Shown here: piece by piece, positions 6,926 to 8,434 of the stretch
Numbering within the stretch: position 1 is the first letter of the stretch
Layout: every line of letters starts with the position of its first letter
DNA from: a bacterium BMS3Bbin07
GTDB taxonomy: Bacteria > Nitrospirota > Thermodesulfovibrionia > Thermodesulfovibrionales > JdFR-85
NCBI GenBank assembly: GCA_002898135.1
Contig: BDTQ01000303.1
Span: 1 to 8,434, forward strand
Direction of reading: 5' to 3'
Length of the DNA: 8,434 bases
Made by a program: the position numbers and the translations under genes
Notes under the pieces: generated by a model
The model's input: only the letters and a program-made list of their open reading frames with translations
Databases searched by the model: none
What the model was told of the DNA's origin: nothing

Positions 6926-6976
6926 GGGGGGGGCAAGTTTTTCCCCTCTATCAAGAGGGGTGCAGGGGTGTGTGCC
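6926..6976. repeat. Run of eight Gs plus CCCCTCT/AGAGGGG REP-like hairpin
   Basis: Eight consecutive Gs (6926-6933) are followed by TTTTT and then CCCCTCT-ATCA-AGAGGGG (6943-6960), a perfect 7-bp stem, then TGCAGGGGTGTGTGCC. GGCA (6932-6935) and TGCC (6973-6976) could close a larger structure. The composition is unlike the surrounding AT-rich DNA. Hairpins of this CCCCTCT...AGAGGGG kind followed by a G-rich tail look like dispersed intergenic elements. The remainder of 6977-7129 holds no gene; it is the hicBA upstream region, with an AACAT/ATGTT dyad at 7077-7091 and a possible -35/-10 pair TTGGTT (7032) and CATAAT (7055) at 17-bp spacing. Confidence 0.55.
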
Positions 6977-7129
6977 TTTTCTTAACGATTAAATGACTAC
7001 TCCCCCTTTCTTAACTGCAGGAAGCAACACGTTGGTTGAATTGGACAGTAATATCATAATTATCTTAAAGGAATAAAACATGGCTTATGTTAAAATATAA
7101 ATATCACTAAATTGGCAAATGGAGGAAGC

Positions 7130-7357
7130 ATGATAAAGCAATATAAAATAATAGTAGAAAAACACCCTGACGGATATGTTGCGTATCCTTTAGGTCTTAA
7201 GGGTGTAGTGGTAGGTCAGGGAGATACCTATGAAGAAGCTCTTGCGGATGTAAAGTCCGCAAGAAAATTCCATATAGAAACATTTGGGGAAGAAGTTCTT
7301 GAAGTTGACCAACCAGTCCTTGAGGCATTTGTAGCGGAGGCAGGGGTAGAAAGTTAG
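7130..7357 (+). CDS. hicB: HicB-family antitoxin
   Basis: The 75-residue product MIKQYKIIVEKHPDGYVAYPLGLKGVVVGQGDTYEEALADVKSA... has the HicB fold signature: a hydrophobic strand, the DGYVAYPLGLKGVVVGQGDT segment, then an EEAL helix. HicB proteins bind and neutralise the HicA mRNA interferase. The ATG at 7130 has GGAGG at 7121-7125. An upstream in-frame TTG (7112) would add six residues but overlaps that ribosome-binding site. The protein ends after the partial RNase H-like domain, so the C-terminal DNA-binding domain of longer HicB proteins is missing and autoregulation cannot be assumed. The stop is directly followed by the ATG of the truncated hicA (TAGATG). The antitoxin-first order is the less common HicBA arrangement. 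The gene itself looks intact. Confidence 0.85.
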   Translation: MIKQYKIIVEKHPDGYVAYPLGLKGVVVGQGDTYEEALADVKSARKFHIETFGEEVLEVDQPVLEAFVAEAGVES

Positions 7358-7495
7358 ATGTCAAAATTTCCTGTTGATGCTCCAAAACGGAGGGTAATAA
7401 AGGCATTAGAGATATTGGGATTCAGGATTGTGAGGGAAAAGGAACATATCTCAATGGTCAGAGAAAATCCTGATGAAACAAAGACACCTCTGTAA
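7358..7495 (+). pseudogene. hicA: HicA-family mRNA interferase toxin, truncated after 45 codons
   Basis: MSKFPVDAPKRRVIKALEILGFRIVREKEHISMVRENPDETKTPL matches the N-terminal two-thirds of HicA: helix, LGFRIVRE strand, catalytic-type His30, then the VRENPDETKTPL strand. Intact members continue with a strand and helix (typically a PNH... segment and a ...TLR.I..QAGIS helix) to roughly 70-80 residues. Here TAA follows TPL, and none of the forward frames downstream resembles the missing part, so this looks like a 3' deletion or replacement rather than a simple frameshift. It starts at the base after the hicB stop with AGGGG 11 nt upstream, so the two are translationally linked. The likely state is a dead or crippled toxin with its antitoxin retained; a short active variant cannot be excluded. 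Confidence 0.75.
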
Positions 7496-7811
7496 ACTCG
7501 GGGAAATTAGCCTTTTTAATTCTTCTATATTCATAATGTCATACTTTAAGTGTCGGAATTCTTTACTTCAAAAAAACCTTTTACACTATAAGAAACGCTT
7601 CCTGTTTATTGAAGGATTTTGATTAAATCTTCTTTAAAGTTAAGGGGTTACATCCGTTAGGTCGCTCTGATTTACCGTTGCTTAGCAGGAATACTGTCGG
7701 ACTTTCTTGCACTAAAAGCAAATGACTCAATATTGGTAAAGGATTGGTAAAAGGCTGCAATGCTATTTTTTCCTTTTGAATTCAATAAGTTACAGAGGAT
7801 ATCTCTAAAGC
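7496..7811 (+). other. Non-coding AT-rich region upstream of the sigma-54 promoter
   Basis: No convincing gene is seen on either strand; frames are short and stop-rich. It contains TGTCGGA twice (7551-7557 and 7695-7701) with partly similar flanks, a tandem ATTGGTAAAGG element (7732-7754), and the palindrome TTGAATTCAA (7776-7785). By position it would include any upstream activating site for a sigma-54 enhancer-binding protein. Confidence 0.6.
7732..7754 (+). repeat. Tandem ATTGGTAAAGG / ATTGGTAAAAGG
   Basis: Two adjacent copies of 11 and 12 bp differ only by one extra A. They lie about 85-105 bp upstream of the start point predicted from the sigma-54 promoter, the usual distance for an activator site. 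Binding is inferred from position only. Confidence 0.5.
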
Positions 7812-7828
7812 TGGCATATCTCTTGCAT
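7812..7828 (+). promoter_or_regulatory. Sigma-54 (RpoN) -24/-12 promoter
   Basis: TGGCAT-ATCTC-TTGCAT matches the TGGCAC-N5-TTGCW consensus except for the last base of the -24 element. GG (7813-7814) and GC (7825-7826) are exactly 12 bp apart, as sigma-54 requires. Transcription would start near 7838, giving a leader of about 65 nt to the first ATG (7903) or 119 nt to the second (7957). It faces the secreted-protein gene. Confidence 0.75.
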
Positions 7829-7890
7829 AACATTAACTAAAATAGAGCTTTCTAATTCAATTACTTTTAATTTAAGTTAAAAAAATATTC

Positions 7891-7956
7891 AAGGAGGCAA
7901 AAATGATACGAAATCTCTTATTAAGAGAAAATCTTGAAAGAAAGGAGGAGGAGAAA
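7891..7956 (+). promoter_or_regulatory. Two strong ribosome-binding sites in series before the secreted protein
   Basis: AAGGAGG (7891-7897) lies 5 nt before ATG 7903, and AAAGGAGGAGGAG (7941-7953) lies just before ATG 7957. The two ATGs are in the same frame, 18 codons apart (MIRNLLLRENLERKEEEK). Only the second puts a normal signal peptide at the N-terminus, so it is taken as the main start. A 15-nt perfect palindrome (TCTCTTA-T-TAAGAGA, 7914-7928) lies between the two sites. Confidence 0.55.
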
Positions 7957-8434
7957 ATGAAAATAGTGAAAACAATGTTAACGTTTGTGTTTGCATTAGT
8001 AGTAAGTCTCGTAATGGTTGGTAACGCAACCGCTTTCTTCATCGATTTTGAAGATGGAGCAGACGGAGCGCCTGTAACCGATATTCCGGGCATCAGCTTT
8101 TTAGATTACAATGGGTATGACGCTCTCTATTTAGATTGCTCTACAGGTAGCTATAACTGTTCAGATATGACCGGCAGTTATAGTTATGGCGGTTACTACA
8201 TTTATGATAATGTTGGCTTGTGGGCTGGCCCAAATGCTGATGCGCAGGGCGTAATAGTTGATTTTACGTCGAATGATGGAACCTGGTTTTCAACTGGTTA
8301 CAGTTCTTATAGTGATTTCTATGTAGTGGCATACTTAACCGATGGGAGCATTGTAACTACCTCGGGTGCAAGCAATTACAGAGTTGGAATGGACTTCCTG
8401 AGTGTTGCAGCTTCTGCGGGCACCTATATCGATT
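7957..8434 (+). CDS. Secreted Tyr/Ser/Gly-rich protein, probable exosortase (PEP-CTERM) substrate; 3' end outside window
   Basis: The first 159 codons are visible. Residues 1-26 form a clear Sec signal peptide: MKIVK basic start, a hydrophobic core (LTFVFALVVSLVMV) and NATA before the predicted cut. The mature part starts FFIDFEDGADGAPVTDIPGISF, a beginning often seen in exported proteins with a C-terminal PEP-CTERM anchor. It is rich in Tyr, Ser, Gly and Asp, with Cys61 and Cys68 seven apart (possible disulfide), and looks beta-rich (VIVDFTS, DFYVVAYLTDGSIVTTSG). It has no enzymatic motif I recognise. The sorting signal, if present, is beyond the window. The sigma-54 promoter upstream agrees with known RpoN/PrsR control of PEP-CTERM genes. 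An ATG at 7903 would place 18 charged residues before the signal peptide. A general beta-sandwich extracellular protein without PEP-CTERM is the main alternative. Confidence 0.72.
   Translation, partial: MKIVKTMLTFVFALVVSLVMVGNATAFFIDFEDGADGAPVTDIPGISFLDYNGYDALYLDCSTGSYNCSDMTGSYSYGGYYIYDNVGLWAGPNADAQGVIVDFTSNDGTWFSTGYSSYSDFYVVAYLTDGSIVTTSGASNYRVGMDFLSVAASAGTYID

Noticed and set aside
7496..7811. Remnant of the hicA 3' end or a small RNA gene
   Set aside because: No forward frame resembles the missing HicA C-terminus, and I find no tRNA-like, c-di-GMP riboswitch-like or strong terminator structure in the stretch.

Overview
The window looks like a chromosomal stretch from a Gram-negative, probably anaerobic bacterium of the Nitrospirota/Desulfobacterota kind. 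This is inferred from the style of the proteins: a CheY-like receiver with a long acidic tail, orphan LarB, a short eukaryote-like AhcY, a LabA-type NYN protein, a HicBA pair, and a secreted exosortase-style protein behind a sigma-54 promoter. No rRNA or lineage marker is present, so the phylum is a guess.

Layout. Positions 1-996 (minus) hold a response regulator whose 3' end lies outside the window: a receiver domain, a very acidic low-complexity linker and a helical tail. It is divergent, across about 185 bp, from larB (1181-1921, plus), which is followed closely by mutS (1965-4547, plus). A short AT-rich gap leads to an NYN-domain (LabA/DUF88) gene broken by a single -1 frameshift (4686-5188, plus). 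The convergent junction at 5189-5416 carries a 19-bp inverted repeat built from ACAGGAT units and a second hairpin that may terminate ahcY. ahcY (5417-6733, minus) encodes S-adenosylhomocysteine hydrolase. Its leader is long and structured, with a 19-codon upstream ORF behind a strong Shine-Dalgarno, a perfect 7-bp GC hairpin, an 8-G run and a REP-like hairpin. On the plus strand follow hicB (7130-7357) and a hicA reading frame cut to 45 codons (7358-7495). About 400 bp of AT-rich non-coding DNA then holds a near-consensus sigma-54 promoter (7812-7828) and short tandem repeats. It leads into a secreted protein (from 7957, alternatively 7903) that runs off the right edge.

The genes do not form one pathway. 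larB-mutS may be cotranscribed; ahcY is housekeeping methyl-cycle metabolism under its own leader; NYN and HicBA look like decaying accessory genes; the last gene looks like an envelope/exopolysaccharide-associated protein under RpoN control. I see no unmistakable new system. The points most worth a second look are the ahcY leader, the sigma-54 unit of the secreted protein, and the two damaged RNA-targeting genes.
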